A stretch of 64,000 nt of DNA from an uncultured Dysosmobacter sp. GTDB taxonomy: Bacteria; Bacillota; Clostridia; Oscillospirales; Oscillospiraceae. Made by a program: the position numbers and the translations under genes. The notes under the pieces are model-generated. The model searched no databases. It was not told where the DNA came from and saw only the letters and a program-made list of their open reading frames with translations. Below are positions 14,135-22,243 of this stretch, one piece after another. Location of the stretch: the NCBI RefSeq assembly GCF_947631635.1, contig NZ_CANRMB010000001.1, positions 124,001 to 188,000 of the forward strand. The letters run 5' to 3'. The first letter of the stretch is position 1. Every line of letters starts with the position of its first letter.

Positions 14135-14534
14135 TACAAACTTGAAGGCATTGCTTTCTGCACTCACAGAAAGTATCTCAGATGCAGATCTTCTTCTATC
14201 GGCTATACAAGGTGAACTTGCTGCTACTATTACCTCCGCCAGAATTGCAAAGGGCATGAGTCAAAAAGATTTAGCAACCGCATTGGATGTCACTCAAGCA
14301 CTGGTCTCTCGTTGGGAAACCGGTGATGTGAATTTTACCCTCAAAACCCTCGTAAATATTGCGCTTAAATTAGGAATCAAAATGAGATCCCCATATGTAT
14401 CAGCCGACGCTCCATACCATGTTGCTGCTAGTGGAACTTCCTATGCAAAAACTTGGCGCCGCTCTAGTTCTTCTTCTAATTTAACTTGGTCAGTTCAGAG
14501 TACCAGCAACAATTATTCATTGATGCGAGCATGA
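14124..14534 (+). CDS. HigA/XRE-type antitoxin with a low-complexity tail
   Basis: A 136-residue protein starting at ATG 14124. Its HTH lies at residues 40-95 (ITSARIAKGMSQKDLATALD, VTQALVSRWETGDVNFTLKT). The C-terminal 45 residues are rich in Ser, Thr and Asn, unusual for HigA proteins and possibly disordered. It overlaps the toxin gene by 11 bp, the usual toxin-first HigBA order, and should neutralise the toxin and autoregulate the operon. Confidence 0.72.
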   Translation: MKNNTNLKALLSALTESISDADLLLSAIQGELAATITSARIAKGMSQKDLATALDVTQALVSRWETGDVNFTLKTLVNIALKLGIKMRSPYVSADAPYHVAASGTSYAKTWRRSSSSSNLTWSVQSTSNNYSLMRA

Positions 14535-14554
14535 AGCGATAGGAGGTATTTACC

Positions 14555-14773
14555 ATGCAACAGTATGTAAACAAATTTTTCATCGCTATGAATGAGGATA
14601 AGAGTGAAGTTATAATTAACTTTGCTCAAAATGTTCCTACTATTCCTGAGTCCGCTACAGTCTCTCCAGATGAATTTGAAGTCCAAGTCATCCCTGTTGC
14701 TGGACTGGTGATGACGGGCGAATTTGCTGAAAATCTTGCAAAGTCTCTTAGTAACTTGCTCACTAAAGAATAA
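14555..14773 (+). CDS. third protein of the toxin-antitoxin operon (72 aa)
   Basis: Seventy-two acidic residues beginning MQQYVNKFFIAMNEDKSEVI, with a central beta stretch and a C-terminal helix (MTGEFAENLAKSLSNLL). AGGAGG precedes the ATG, 20 bp after the antitoxin stop, and a terminator at 14776 follows directly, so the three genes form one operon. I do not recognise a family. It could be an accessory or chaperone-like partner of the antitoxin, but that is a guess. Confidence 0.6.
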   Translation: MQQYVNKFFIAMNEDKSEVIINFAQNVPTIPESATVSPDEFEVQVIPVAGLVMTGEFAENLAKSLSNLLTKE

Positions 14774-14775
14774 AA

Positions 14776-14802
14776 AAGGCCGCCCCAGGCGGGCGGCTTT
14801 TC
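14776..14802 (+). terminator. intrinsic terminator after the toxin-antitoxin trio
   Basis: GGCCGCCC and GGGCGGCTTTT form a hairpin with a U tail, nearly identical in sequence to the one at 13485-13513. The duplication suggests that the trio was inserted by recombination using this sequence. Confidence 0.75.
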
Positions 14803-14857
14803 TATCATCATGCAATCGAACAAACGTTTTATTTTTGGGCAGAAGGGAGGCGGCACA

Positions 14858-16024
14858 ATGGTCTGTAAAAAGTGTAACCGTGAGATCCCCGACGATGCGG
14901 CCCTGTGCTGCTACTGTGGAAAAGTCTATCAGCGCAAGCAGCGCCGCGCCCGGCTGCGGCCCCGGGGGACCGGCTCGATCCGAAAGCTGAACGACGTCCG
15001 CCGGACGAAGCCGTACCGCGTGGAGAAGGGCGGTAAGCGCCTGGGGGACTTTCCCACGATGGAGGAGGCCCAGAAATTCCTGGACAAGATCAACGGCAAG
15101 CAGTACCGCCCCGAGACCGTCAACATGACGCTGGATGACTTCCACGCACTTTGGCTGCAGCGGGACTATCCCGATCTGAGCGAAAAAGGGAAGGAGAGCT
15201 ATGACACCATCTGGCCCAAGTTTGAATCAGTGAAGGGCATGAAGATGCGGGAGGTCAACACCGAGACGATCCAGCCTCTGGTGGATCTGGAGATCGAGAA
15301 GGGGCGCTCCCGGTCGCAGCAGGAAAAGATACGGAGCATGTACAGCCTGCTCTGCCAGCTGGCCATGGAGAAAAATGTGATCGACCGGAACTATGCCAAT
15401 TTCCTGAAGCTGTCAAAGCAGAAAAAGGTCAAGCGGGATGTATTTACAAAGGCTGAGATCGAGGCTATCATAAAGGATGCCGCCACCTGTGAAACCTCCA
15501 AGATCATCGCCATCTTCCTTTACACCGGCTTCCGCATCCAGGAGCTGATGGGGATGCCCCTCAGCGGGGTGGACATAGAAAAGTGGACGTTCCAGGGCGG
15601 CGAGAAAACGGAGGCCGGCAAGGGCCGCATCGTGCCCATCGTGCCGAAGATCCGCCCCTTTGTGCGGTACTTCTACGAGAGGGCCAGCGGGGAGCTGTTC
15701 CTCAGCGGCTACGAGGGCAACCAGGCGGCCGGGAACTTCCGCAGGCGGGATTACTACCCCACACTGGAGCGGCTGGGCATACGGACCGCCGAGCGGCCCA
15801 TGAAGCCCCACAGCTGTCGGTATACGCTGGCCACCCGGGGCCACAGCCTGGGCATTGATAACGATACCCTGACTAAGATCCTCGGCCACGCGGACTTTGA
15901 CGTGACCAGCGATATCTACATCCAGACCGATCTGGAGAAGCTCCATGCGGAAATGTCAAAACTTGAAGAAGAACGACCAGAGAGCGACCAAACCAAGAAA
16001 ACTGGAAAAAGGAAAAAACCTTAG
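14858..16024 (+). CDS. int: tyrosine recombinase (integrase) of element A with N-terminal zinc ribbon
   Basis: A 388-residue phage-type integrase. An N-terminal zinc ribbon has two CxxC pairs (MVCKKCNREI, CCYCGK). An arm-binding and core-binding region follows, then the catalytic domain with Arg (GFRIQEL), His-x-x-Arg (HSCRYTL), His (LGHADF) and the nucleophile Tyr (DIYIQT). The ATG at 14858 follows AGGGAGG. It ends 25 bp before the tRNA-Val-derived att repeat (16049-16096), the usual int-att layout, and so catalyses insertion and excision of element A there. Confidence 0.92.
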   Translation: MVCKKCNREIPDDAALCCYCGKVYQRKQRRARLRPRGTGSIRKLNDVRRTKPYRVEKGGKRLGDFPTMEEAQKFLDKINGKQYRPETVNMTLDDFHALWLQRDYPDLSEKGKESYDTIWPKFESVKGMKMREVNTETIQPLVDLEIEKGRSRSQQEKIRSMYSLLCQLAMEKNVIDRNYANFLKLSKQKKVKRDVFTKAEIEAIIKDAATCETSKIIAIFLYTGFRIQELMGMPLSGVDIEKWTFQGGEKTEAGKGRIVPIVPKIRPFVRYFYERASGELFLSGYEGNQAAGNFRRRDYYPTLERLGIRTAERPMKPHSCRYTLATRGHSLGIDNDTLTKILGHADFDVTSDIYIQTDLEKLHAEMSKLEEERPESDQTKKTGKRKKP

Positions 16025-16050
16025 AACCGTTGCGGTTCTAAGGTTTCCTT
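16019..16050 (+). terminator. intrinsic terminator after int of element A
   Basis: CCTTAGAACCG and CGGTTCTAAGG pair around TTG, followed by TTTCCTT. The stop codon of int lies in the left arm. It separates int from the att site. Confidence 0.75.
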
Positions 16051-16096
16051 TGGTGGAGACTACTGGACTCGAACCAGTGACCTCCTGCGTGTGAAG
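16049..16096. other. attachment-site repeat (junction of elements A and B)
   Basis: These 48 bp are identical to 33410-33457, which is the 3' half of tRNA-Val(CAC) from the anticodon loop to the encoded CCA plus two bases. Identity stops abruptly at 16097. The copy is a tRNA fragment, not a gene, and marks where element A (left) meets element B (right). Confidence 0.9.
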
Positions 16097-16209
16097 ATAC
16101 GTCGGGACGTCAAAGCCCTGCTATTGGGTGCTTTCCGGCACTTTTGACCCCGCTTTTTGAAGGGCATAGCAAGTGCCTTGTCCACTGTGTCCACCCGCTG
16201 ATTTTCTGA

Positions 16210-16229
16210 TATTGGTCAGCGTATTGGTC
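16210..16229. repeat. candidate integrase arm-type site, left end of element B
   Basis: A 20-bp sequence holding two copies of TATTGGTC, matching 33307-33326 with one mismatch. Both lie within about 120 bp of the two att repeats, on the element B side. Integrase arm-binding is inference. Confidence 0.5.
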
Positions 16230-16271
16230 AAAGCCCCGGCTCCGCCGAATCAGGCGGAGCCGGGGCTTTTT
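16230..16271. terminator. strong intrinsic terminator at the left end of element B
   Basis: A 14-bp GC-rich stem (GCCCCGGCTCCGCC with its complement) is flanked by AAA on one side and TTTTT on the other, so it can stop transcription from both directions, insulating the cargo from the int gene of element A. Confidence 0.75.
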
Positions 16272-16370
16272 CTCGAGAGCAAACCTTGTCGCCGTGATAG
16301 TAACTTGAACCGGAACGATTGTCAAGTATTTCTTCCCGGCTCAGGCAACTTGCTCTGTACCACCCCTACT

Positions 16371-16412
16371 CCATCAAATGGTGGGGAAGTATATGAACAA
16401 GACGAATAGTAA
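16371..16412 (+). repeat. interspersed repeat, copy 1 (left flank of cargo)
   Basis: The sequence around ATGGTGGGGAAGTATATG and AACAAGACGAATAGTAACAA matches 25221-25264 with few changes and 29136-29178 more loosely. Copies 1 and 2 bracket the 8.8 kb carrying the transporter operon and the DUF6076 gene. Confidence 0.6.
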
Positions 16413-16721
16413 CAAAAGCAAGTAAACCTCGCAGTCACTTAAAATGATAGAGCAAATGTCGAGAGAAGGATCAAGGCTCTGATTACGCGTACTGCACCTT
16501 CCATACCCCAGAAAATGATAGAAAATTATTTCAACAAAACGAATGCAACAATAAAAGCTGTAAATTTATCGAAAGCATACCATTCAAATGCAAAGCGCAC
16601 TATTATCCAAAATGTATAAAAAAGTCAAAAGACATTGTGAACAAGGCTGAAAAAATAGAAATAAGCAAAAAGGGGATTGCGTTCTTGGTTAGGCCGTGTT
16701 ATAACACAGTCAAAGGAATTA

Positions 16722-16731
16722 CATACGTATG
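16722..16731. promoter_or_regulatory. candidate operator CATACGTATG (site 1)
   Basis: A perfect 10-bp palindrome 18 bp before the LacI-type start codon and about 10 bp past the predicted transcription start. The same word is at 17009-17018 and, with one change, at 17802-17811, each followed by CA on the plus strand. Confidence 0.55.
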
Positions 16732-16748
16732 CAAAGTGAGGCGTATCT

Positions 16749-17777
16749 GTGAAGACCATTACTTCTGTTGAGTTGGCAAAGCTTGCCGGCGTATCCCAGT
16801 CCACCGTGTCGCGTTGCCTGAATGACAGCCCCTTGGTGTCCGACGAGACCAAGGCCAGGGTGAAAAAGATCGCCGAGGAATATTCCTTTCAGTTCAACAC
16901 TAATGCCCGTGGTCTGAAAACAAACCGTACGGGAGTGGTTGGATACGTCTTTTCCGAGGATTTTTCCGGCTTTGCCAATCACTATATCCAAAGTGATTTA
17001 TACTATCGCATACGTATGCAGCTTCTGGAGCACGGCATTGACGTTGTTCCTGTGTTTGATGATCTTGTGGAGGGGGAGACATCCTCCATCGAAAAGAGCA
17101 TCGGCAACCGGCGCTACGATGCCTTGATTTTTAACCGGCAAAGTGTCAGTGAGCGCGTGAGAACGCTGCTGGAGGAAACACGCATCCCCTATATTTTTAT
17201 TTACGACACCAATGAATTCTCGGAGGAGCCTTTTATGATTGCTCCCCGCCATACCAAAATCGGTTATTTGGTTGGAAAGAGTTTCTGCGAAGCCGGATAT
17301 CGAAACTTTGTGGAGATCACAGGTCCTGCACAGCGTATTGACGTGGTCAATAAGCACGCTGGTTTTGCTTCGGCTCTGGCTGCATATGGGGTTACGATGC
17401 CGGAGGACCATATACTTTGCGCCAATTATCAGCTGGAGACTGCGGAGCAGGTCACACTTGCGCACACCGACTTATTTACACCCGGCACGGCTGTCTTTGC
17501 GCAGAACGATATGCTTGCACTGGGAACATTGGAAGCTCTCAAGCAGAGCGGAATTCGTGTCCCGGAGGATGTGGCGGTCATCGGCGTGGATAATGTGGTA
17601 ATGGGGCGATGGTTCCACCCGCAGTTGACTACGGTCGCCATCGACTACGACCAGATCATATCCATGACAGCTGAGTGGGTATTGAGCGTGACCGAGAAAA
17701 AGGCGCCGAAATCTTATCGCCATTTTCTGGACGAAAAGCTGATCGTGCGGGACACGTTCTTACTTGATAAAAAATGA
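16749..17777 (+). CDS. LacI-family transcriptional regulator of the TTT-transport operon
   Basis: A 342-residue LacI/GalR protein. The N-terminal HTH is canonical (TSVELAKLAGVSQSTVSRCL, residues 4-23), followed by the hinge helix region and a periplasmic-binding-protein-like ligand domain (residues 60-335; MLALGTLEALKQSGIRVPED, DVAVIGVDN). Start is GTG 16749. It is co-oriented with tctCBA and ends in a hairpin terminator. Its likely operators (CATACGTATG) lie before it, inside it and before tctC. The effector is probably a carboxylate imported by the transporter; this is inference. Confidence 0.88.
   Translation: MKTITSVELAKLAGVSQSTVSRCLNDSPLVSDETKARVKKIAEEYSFQFNTNARGLKTNRTGVVGYVFSEDFSGFANHYIQSDLYYRIRMQLLEHGIDVVPVFDDLVEGETSSIEKSIGNRRYDALIFNRQSVSERVRTLLEETRIPYIFIYDTNEFSEEPFMIAPRHTKIGYLVGKSFCEAGYRNFVEITGPAQRIDVVNKHAGFASALAAYGVTMPEDHILCANYQLETAEQVTLAHTDLFTPGTAVFAQNDMLALGTLEALKQSGIRVPEDVAVIGVDNVVMGRWFHPQLTTVAIDYDQIISMTAEWVLSVTEKKAPKSYRHFLDEKLIVRDTFLLDKK
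17009..17018. promoter_or_regulatory. candidate operator CATACGTATG (site 2, inside the regulator gene)
   Basis: Exact copy of the palindrome within codons of the LacI-type gene, about 290 bp from site 1. Intragenic auxiliary operators allow DNA looping in the lac system; the parallel is inference. Confidence 0.5.
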
Positions 17778-17792
17778 GATTTCTCATTTTTT
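17769..17792 (+). terminator. intrinsic terminator between regulator and tctC
   Basis: AAAAAATGAGA and TCTCATTTTTT form a perfect 11-bp stem overlapping the regulator stop codon. Confidence 0.7.
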
Positions 17793-17801
17793 ATGCACAT
17801 G

Positions 17802-17811
17802 AATACGTATG
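17802..17811. promoter_or_regulatory. candidate operator AATACGTATG (site 3, before tctC)
   Basis: One mismatch from sites 1 and 2 and likewise followed by CA. It lies about 50 bp before tctC; a TATAAA -10-like sequence follows at 17833-17838, so a bound repressor would cover the -35 region. Confidence 0.55.
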
Positions 17812-17858
17812 CAATCGCGAGAGCGATGCAGATATAAATTTTATGAAGGAGCGGAACA

Positions 17859-18893
17859 ATGAAAATGAAGAAGAGATTTGCATTCCTGCTGGCCCTGGCT
17901 CTCATGCTGACGGCATTGACGGCTTGCGGCGGAAAAACAGCAAGCAGCACAGTACCCGAAAATACTTCCGGCAGCTCTCAGGCAGAAGAACCCAGCGCTT
18001 CCAGCGACTATCCCAACAAGACGGTCACCATCATCTGCCCCTGGGGCGTAGGCGGCGGTGCCGATACCATTGCCCGTAAGATCACGCAGGTTGCTGAAAA
18101 ATACTTTGACCAGCCTATCATCGTTGAGAACCATACCGGTGCGTCCGGCACGATTGGTATGGGTGACGCTTTTGACGCAGCAGCAGACGGCTATACGCTG
18201 GTCACTGCCAACGGTCCTCTGTTCTCTCTGACTCCCAAATACGTGGACGTGCAGTATACGCTGGATGACTTCACCATGCTGCGCGGTATGCGTACCGTGT
18301 CTCTGATGGTCGTGACCAATCCCAAGACCACGGGCTTCCAGTCCTTTGACGACATTCTGGAGTATGGTAAGAGCCACAAGCTCACCTATGCCACTTCCTC
18401 CGGCCCGGGTGGTGACCAGTATGTGGTGTCTTCCGCTGCCTTCATCTCCATGGGTATTGAAGCTGAACCCGTTGTTCTTGGCAGCGAGGCTGAGGTTGTG
18501 AACGCCATTGCCTCCGGTCAGGTGGACCTGGGCCTGTGCACGCCTCCTTCCTATTATGCGTTCCAGGAAGAGGGCACCGCTCTGGCCGTTGCTACCTTCT
18601 ATCCCGAGGATGTTGAAACCAAGTTCGGTACCGTGAAGTGTATGGAGAACTGGGGCATTGACGCCATCTTCGGTGGTATGGACTGCCTCGCCATTCGTTC
18701 TGACACGCCTCAGGAGATCATTGACAAGCTCAACGCCATGCTGGATGAGGTCTATGCCGATCCCGACTTCACCGACTATCTGAAGGAGATGGGCTATAAC
18801 CTGTGGGATGCCAAGGGTGATGAAGTCCAGACCTTTATTGAAAACCAGATGGACAGCATGGAGCGGTACGTAGAGCTGTTGGAGAGCAAATAA
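17859..18893 (+). CDS. tctC: TctC-type solute-binding lipoprotein (tripartite tricarboxylate transporter)
   Basis: A 344-residue lipoprotein. A basic N terminus and hydrophobic stretch end in the lipobox LTAC-GG (Cys near residue 23), followed by a Ser/Thr-rich linker. The mature part carries the TTT-family signature near its start (YPNKTVTIICPWGVGGGADT) and VENHTGASGTIGMGDAFDA. It should capture a carboxylate outside the cell and deliver it to TctAB. AAGGAG precedes the ATG. The substrate cannot be read from sequence; TTT systems transport citrate, tricarballylate, terephthalate and other acids. Confidence 0.92.
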   Translation: MKMKKRFAFLLALALMLTALTACGGKTASSTVPENTSGSSQAEEPSASSDYPNKTVTIICPWGVGGGADTIARKITQVAEKYFDQPIIVENHTGASGTIGMGDAFDAAADGYTLVTANGPLFSLTPKYVDVQYTLDDFTMLRGMRTVSLMVVTNPKTTGFQSFDDILEYGKSHKLTYATSSGPGGDQYVVSSAAFISMGIEAEPVVLGSEAEVVNAIASGQVDLGLCTPPSYYAFQEEGTALAVATFYPEDVETKFGTVKCMENWGIDAIFGGMDCLAIRSDTPQEIIDKLNAMLDEVYADPDFTDYLKEMGYNLWDAKGDEVQTFIENQMDSMERYVELLESK

Positions 18894-18947
18894 ACGGCAG
18901 CAGAAAAGCAAAGCCGCTTGAGAGAGTGGCATGTGAAGGGTGAGAAC

Positions 18948-19406
18948 ATGAAAATCAAACTAAACTCCAACATGGTCACCGGCGCGATATTTCTGGTCAT
19001 ATCCGTTATCCTGCATGTTTTGATCCCGTCGCAGATCAAAACCTATGAAACGGGCAGCATGACTGCGGCAACGGTCCCTACTTTACTGATCCGCATTCTG
19101 CTTGCATGCAGTGTGATCCTTTTGGCGCAGGGGCTGTTGTCCAAAGACAAAAAGGAATACTACATCAGCACGGCACTATTCCAAAAGGAATCTCTCAAGC
19201 GGCTGAAGCCTGCTATTTATATCGCTATGCTGCTGGCGTATGCAGTCCTGATGCCCCGAATCGGGTTCATCATCGCATCGCTGTTGCTGGCAAACGGTAT
19301 TCTGGCCTATTTTGGTACGCGGAAGTGGTGGTTCTACTTGATTGCCAGTGCAAATGTGTTTCTTGCGTACTTTGCGTTCCGAGCCATCAACGTCACACTG
19401 CCATAG
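18948..19406 (+). CDS. tctB: TctB-type small membrane subunit (DUF1468)
   Basis: A 152-residue protein with four predicted membrane helices (TGAIFLVISVILHVLIPSQI, TLLIRILLACSVILLAQGLL, IYIAMLLAYAVLMPRIGFII, WWFYLIASANVFLAYFAFRA). This is the size, topology and gene position of the small TTT-transporter subunit, between TctC and TctA. The ATG at 18948 follows GGGTGAG. It forms the membrane complex with TctA. Confidence 0.85.
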   Translation: MKIKLNSNMVTGAIFLVISVILHVLIPSQIKTYETGSMTAATVPTLLIRILLACSVILLAQGLLSKDKKEYYISTALFQKESLKRLKPAIYIAMLLAYAVLMPRIGFIIASLLLANGILAYFGTRKWWFYLIASANVFLAYFAFRAINVTLP

Positions 19407-19420
19407 GGAGGTGCTGAGAA

Positions 19421-20929
19421 ATGTTAGACTATATTCTGGCTGGCCTTGAGATGGCCGCCTCCTGGCAAAGCATTCTGATGATTGCGCTCGGCCTTCTGTC
19501 CGGCATTGTGATCGGCGCGATCCCCGGCATGACGGCGGATATCGGCATTATCCTCTGCCTGCCGCTGACTTACGCAATGGATCCGATCCCCGCCATGATG
19601 CTACTGCTGGGCATCTACTGCGGAGGTACTTATGGCGGCTCCATCACCGCGATTCTGATCAATACCCCCGGTACTCCTGCCAATGCAGCTACCACGCTGG
19701 ACGGCTATCCCATGACGCTGCAGGGGAAGTCGCTGAAAGCTCTGCAAATGGCACTGTACTCCTCGTTCTTCGGCGGCATCGTCAGTGCGCTGATTTGTCT
19801 GTTTGCCGCGCCCGCTATTGCGCGGGTGGCGCAGACTTTCGGCCCGCCTGAGTACTTCTGCATTACCTTCTTCGGGCTGAGCATCATCGCCAGCATCTCC
19901 GGCGACAACATCATCAAAGGCATCATGGGCGGCGTCATCGGTATCTTCATTGCCCTGATTGGCCAGGACAGCGTCAGCGGTGTGATCCGCTTCGCATTCG
20001 GAAACCGCAAGCTGGCCGGCGGCATTCCGCTTCTGGCTGTCCTGGTGGGTCTCTTTGCGCTGGCCGAACTGCTGAGTCGTTCCAATTATGACCCCAAAAA
20101 CGACCCTGCCAGAAAGGCGAAGATTAAGATCAGTCAGGAGCGGGTCACCTGGAAGGAAATCAAGCAATGCTTCCGGGCGTGGGTGGTCTCCAGCGTCATC
20201 GGCACGGTTGTCGGCGCAACGCCCGGCACCGGCGGCGGCATCGCCGCGTTTATCAGCTATGACCAGGCCAAGAAAATGTCCAAACACGGCGATAACTTCG
20301 GCAAGGGTGAGATTGAGGGCGTGGCAGCCTCCGAGGCAGCAAACAACGCCACTACCGGTTCTACGCTGATTCCTTTGATGACCCTGGGCATCCCCGGCGA
20401 CGGCTGCACGGCTATCTTGATCGGCGCCTTTATGCTGCAGGGCATGATCCCTGGCCCCGCTTTGTTCAGGGATCACCCGGGTACCCTGTACGGAATCATG
20501 CTGGGTCTGTTGTTTGTCAACGTTCTTATGCTGGTGTTCGGCCTGGCCCTGACGCCGCTGTACTCCAATATCTCCCGGATTCCCTATGAGCTGATGAGCG
20601 CATTGATCATCGTCTACTGCATCGCAGGCGTCTATTCCAATGAGGGCAGCACCTTCCATGTGCTGCTGGCAGCATGCATCGGTGTCGCCTCGTTCCTGCT
20701 TCGGAAGCTGGGCTTTTCCGTGGTGCCGATCATCCTGGGCGTCGTTCTGGGAGATTTGGTGGAAACAAATTTCCGCAACTCCATGATCCTGTCGGGCGGA
20801 TCCCTGTCCATTTTCGTGACACGACCTTTCAGCCTGCTGTTCCTGCTGCTGGCACTGGTGTCCATCGGCTCGTTCTTCTATAAATCCATCAAAAAACATG
20901 TGAAGGGGACCGCCCCTGAGCAGAAGTAA
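19421..20929 (+). CDS. tctA: TctA-type large permease
   Basis: A 502-residue polytopic membrane protein with the TctA glycine-rich signatures: GAIPGMTADIGIILCLPLTY near the N terminus and GATPGTGGGIAAFISYDQAK followed by EGVAASEAANNATTG in the middle, and a third LGIPGDGCTAILIGAF. It forms the translocation pathway of the secondary, ion-driven TTT transporter together with TctB. It begins 14 bp after tctB with GGGAGG, and the FAD-dependent oxidoreductase follows at once, indicating import coupled to oxidation or reduction of the substrate. Confidence 0.93.
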   Translation: MLDYILAGLEMAASWQSILMIALGLLSGIVIGAIPGMTADIGIILCLPLTYAMDPIPAMMLLLGIYCGGTYGGSITAILINTPGTPANAATTLDGYPMTLQGKSLKALQMALYSSFFGGIVSALICLFAAPAIARVAQTFGPPEYFCITFFGLSIIASISGDNIIKGIMGGVIGIFIALIGQDSVSGVIRFAFGNRKLAGGIPLLAVLVGLFALAELLSRSNYDPKNDPARKAKIKISQERVTWKEIKQCFRAWVVSSVIGTVVGATPGTGGGIAAFISYDQAKKMSKHGDNFGKGEIEGVAASEAANNATTGSTLIPLMTLGIPGDGCTAILIGAFMLQGMIPGPALFRDHPGTLYGIMLGLLFVNVLMLVFGLALTPLYSNISRIPYELMSALIIVYCIAGVYSNEGSTFHVLLAACIGVASFLLRKLGFSVVPIILGVVLGDLVETNFRNSMILSGGSLSIFVTRPFSLLFLLLALVSIGSFFYKSIKKHVKGTAPEQK

Positions 20930-20948
20930 CAAAATGAGGGTAAGCAAT

Positions 20949-22223
20949 ATGAATTACGTAACTGAACCTAGCAGACAGATTCCTGTGGTAGCGGAGACAG
21001 ATGTCCTGGTCGTCGGCGGCGGCCCTGCCGGTTTCGGTGCTGCGCTCTATGCGGCTCGGACAGGCAGCAAAGTCATGCTGATCGAGCAGTATGGCGCCAT
21101 CGGCGGTGTTGCCACCAGCGGCATTATGAGCCACTGGACCGGCAGGCAGGAGGGCGGCTGCTTTGCGGAACTGCGGGAAAAGGCCCGGGACTGCGAGAGT
21201 GAGCAGGTCATCAACCCGGAAAAGCTCCGCATCCTGATGCTGGATATGCTGTATAAGGCCGGAGTCGACGTTCAGCTTTACACGGCTTTCAGCGATGTCA
21301 TCATGGACGGGAATCGTGTTGCTGGTGTGATCACGGAGAGCAAGTCCGGCAGAGAGGCCATTACCTGCAAGATGCTGATCGACTCCACCGGCGATGGTGA
21401 TGTGGCGGCAAGAGCCGGAGCGCCCTTTGAAAAGGGGCGGGATGACGGCGGCATGCAGCCGATGACCATTATGTTCAAGGTGGCTGGCGTGGACATGGAC
21501 CGTGCCATGTTCTTCTGGGGCATGGAGGATACCGTCCAGCTCCCTGAGGGCGACTTGCAGACGCTGGGGCGTGAAAAGCTTCCGAAGCCTGCGGGACATA
21601 TCCTGCTCTATCCCTCCTCCATTCCCGGTGTTGTCACCATCAATATGACTAACGCCATTGATATGGACGGTACGAACGTGCGGGACCTGAACCATGCGGA
21701 GTACATTTGCAGAAATCAGATCCCTGAGATTATCGAATTCCTGCAGCGCAATGTTCCGGGCTATGAGGGCTGCTACCTGATCGACAGCGCGGATGTCATC
21801 GGCGTCCGCGAGACCCGCCGGTTTGAGGCACAGTATCAGTTGAACGAAGACGATATCTCTCAGGCCCGAGTATTCGATGACTGGGTGGTCACCAAGTCCA
21901 ACTTCTTCTTCGATCTGCACAATGTGGAAGGCGCCGGACTGGACGCGATTGCCGAATACAAGACGTTCAAGCAGCCAGAGCCCTACACCATTCCCCTGCG
22001 CTGCTTCATTCCCAGAAAGATCGAAGGTCTGCTACTGAACGGCAGAAATATCTCCGGCACCCACAAAGCGCATTCCAGCTATCGTGTCATGCCCATCGTG
22101 ATGAATATGGGCCATGCCATGGGAATTGTTGCGTCGATGTGCGTGGCGCAGAACAAAAAGCCGCTGGAACTGGATATTGATGAGATCCACGAGCAGCTGC
22201 GCCGGACGAATGTAACATTATAA
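20949..22223 (+). CDS. FAD-dependent oxidoreductase of the TTT operon
   Basis: A 424-residue flavoprotein. The Rossmann FAD motif sits near the N terminus (DVLVVGGGPAGFGAALYAAR), followed by the characteristic GAIGGVATSGIM segment and a second dinucleotide-type GDGDVAARAGAPFEKG region; RRIEGLLLNGRN-like sequence (PRKIEGLLLNGRNISGTHKA) near the C terminus completes the family pattern. A Salmonella precedent, the FAD-dependent tricarballylate dehydrogenase TcuA with its transporter TcuC, shows how such enzymes can be paired with carboxylate import. The true substrate is unknown. The ATG at 20949 is better spaced from GAGGG than the one at 20934. Confidence 0.8.
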   Translation: MNYVTEPSRQIPVVAETDVLVVGGGPAGFGAALYAARTGSKVMLIEQYGAIGGVATSGIMSHWTGRQEGGCFAELREKARDCESEQVINPEKLRILMLDMLYKAGVDVQLYTAFSDVIMDGNRVAGVITESKSGREAITCKMLIDSTGDGDVAARAGAPFEKGRDDGGMQPMTIMFKVAGVDMDRAMFFWGMEDTVQLPEGDLQTLGREKLPKPAGHILLYPSSIPGVVTINMTNAIDMDGTNVRDLNHAEYICRNQIPEIIEFLQRNVPGYEGCYLIDSADVIGVRETRRFEAQYQLNEDDISQARVFDDWVVTKSNFFFDLHNVEGAGLDAIAEYKTFKQPEPYTIPLRCFIPRKIEGLLLNGRNISGTHKAHSSYRVMPIVMNMGHAMGIVASMCVAQNKKPLELDIDEIHEQLRRTNVTL

Positions 22224-22243
22224 GCTGGAAAGGAGACGGCGGT

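Larger units (their letters stand above)
16272..16748. other. AT-rich intergenic region before the cargo regulator
   Basis: No credible gene. It holds copy 1 of a repeat (16371-16412) seen again at 25221 and 29136, including a ten-codon MNKTNSNKSK mini-frame after a GGGGAAG site. A promoter TTGCGT (16677-16682) / TATAAC (16700-16705, 17-bp spacing) precedes the LacI-type gene, and the palindrome CATACGTATG (16722-16731) lies just after it. Confidence 0.6.

Noticed and set aside
16049-16096. A second tRNA-Val gene
   Set aside because: Only the 3' half is present and pairing of acceptor and D arm is impossible; it is an att copy.
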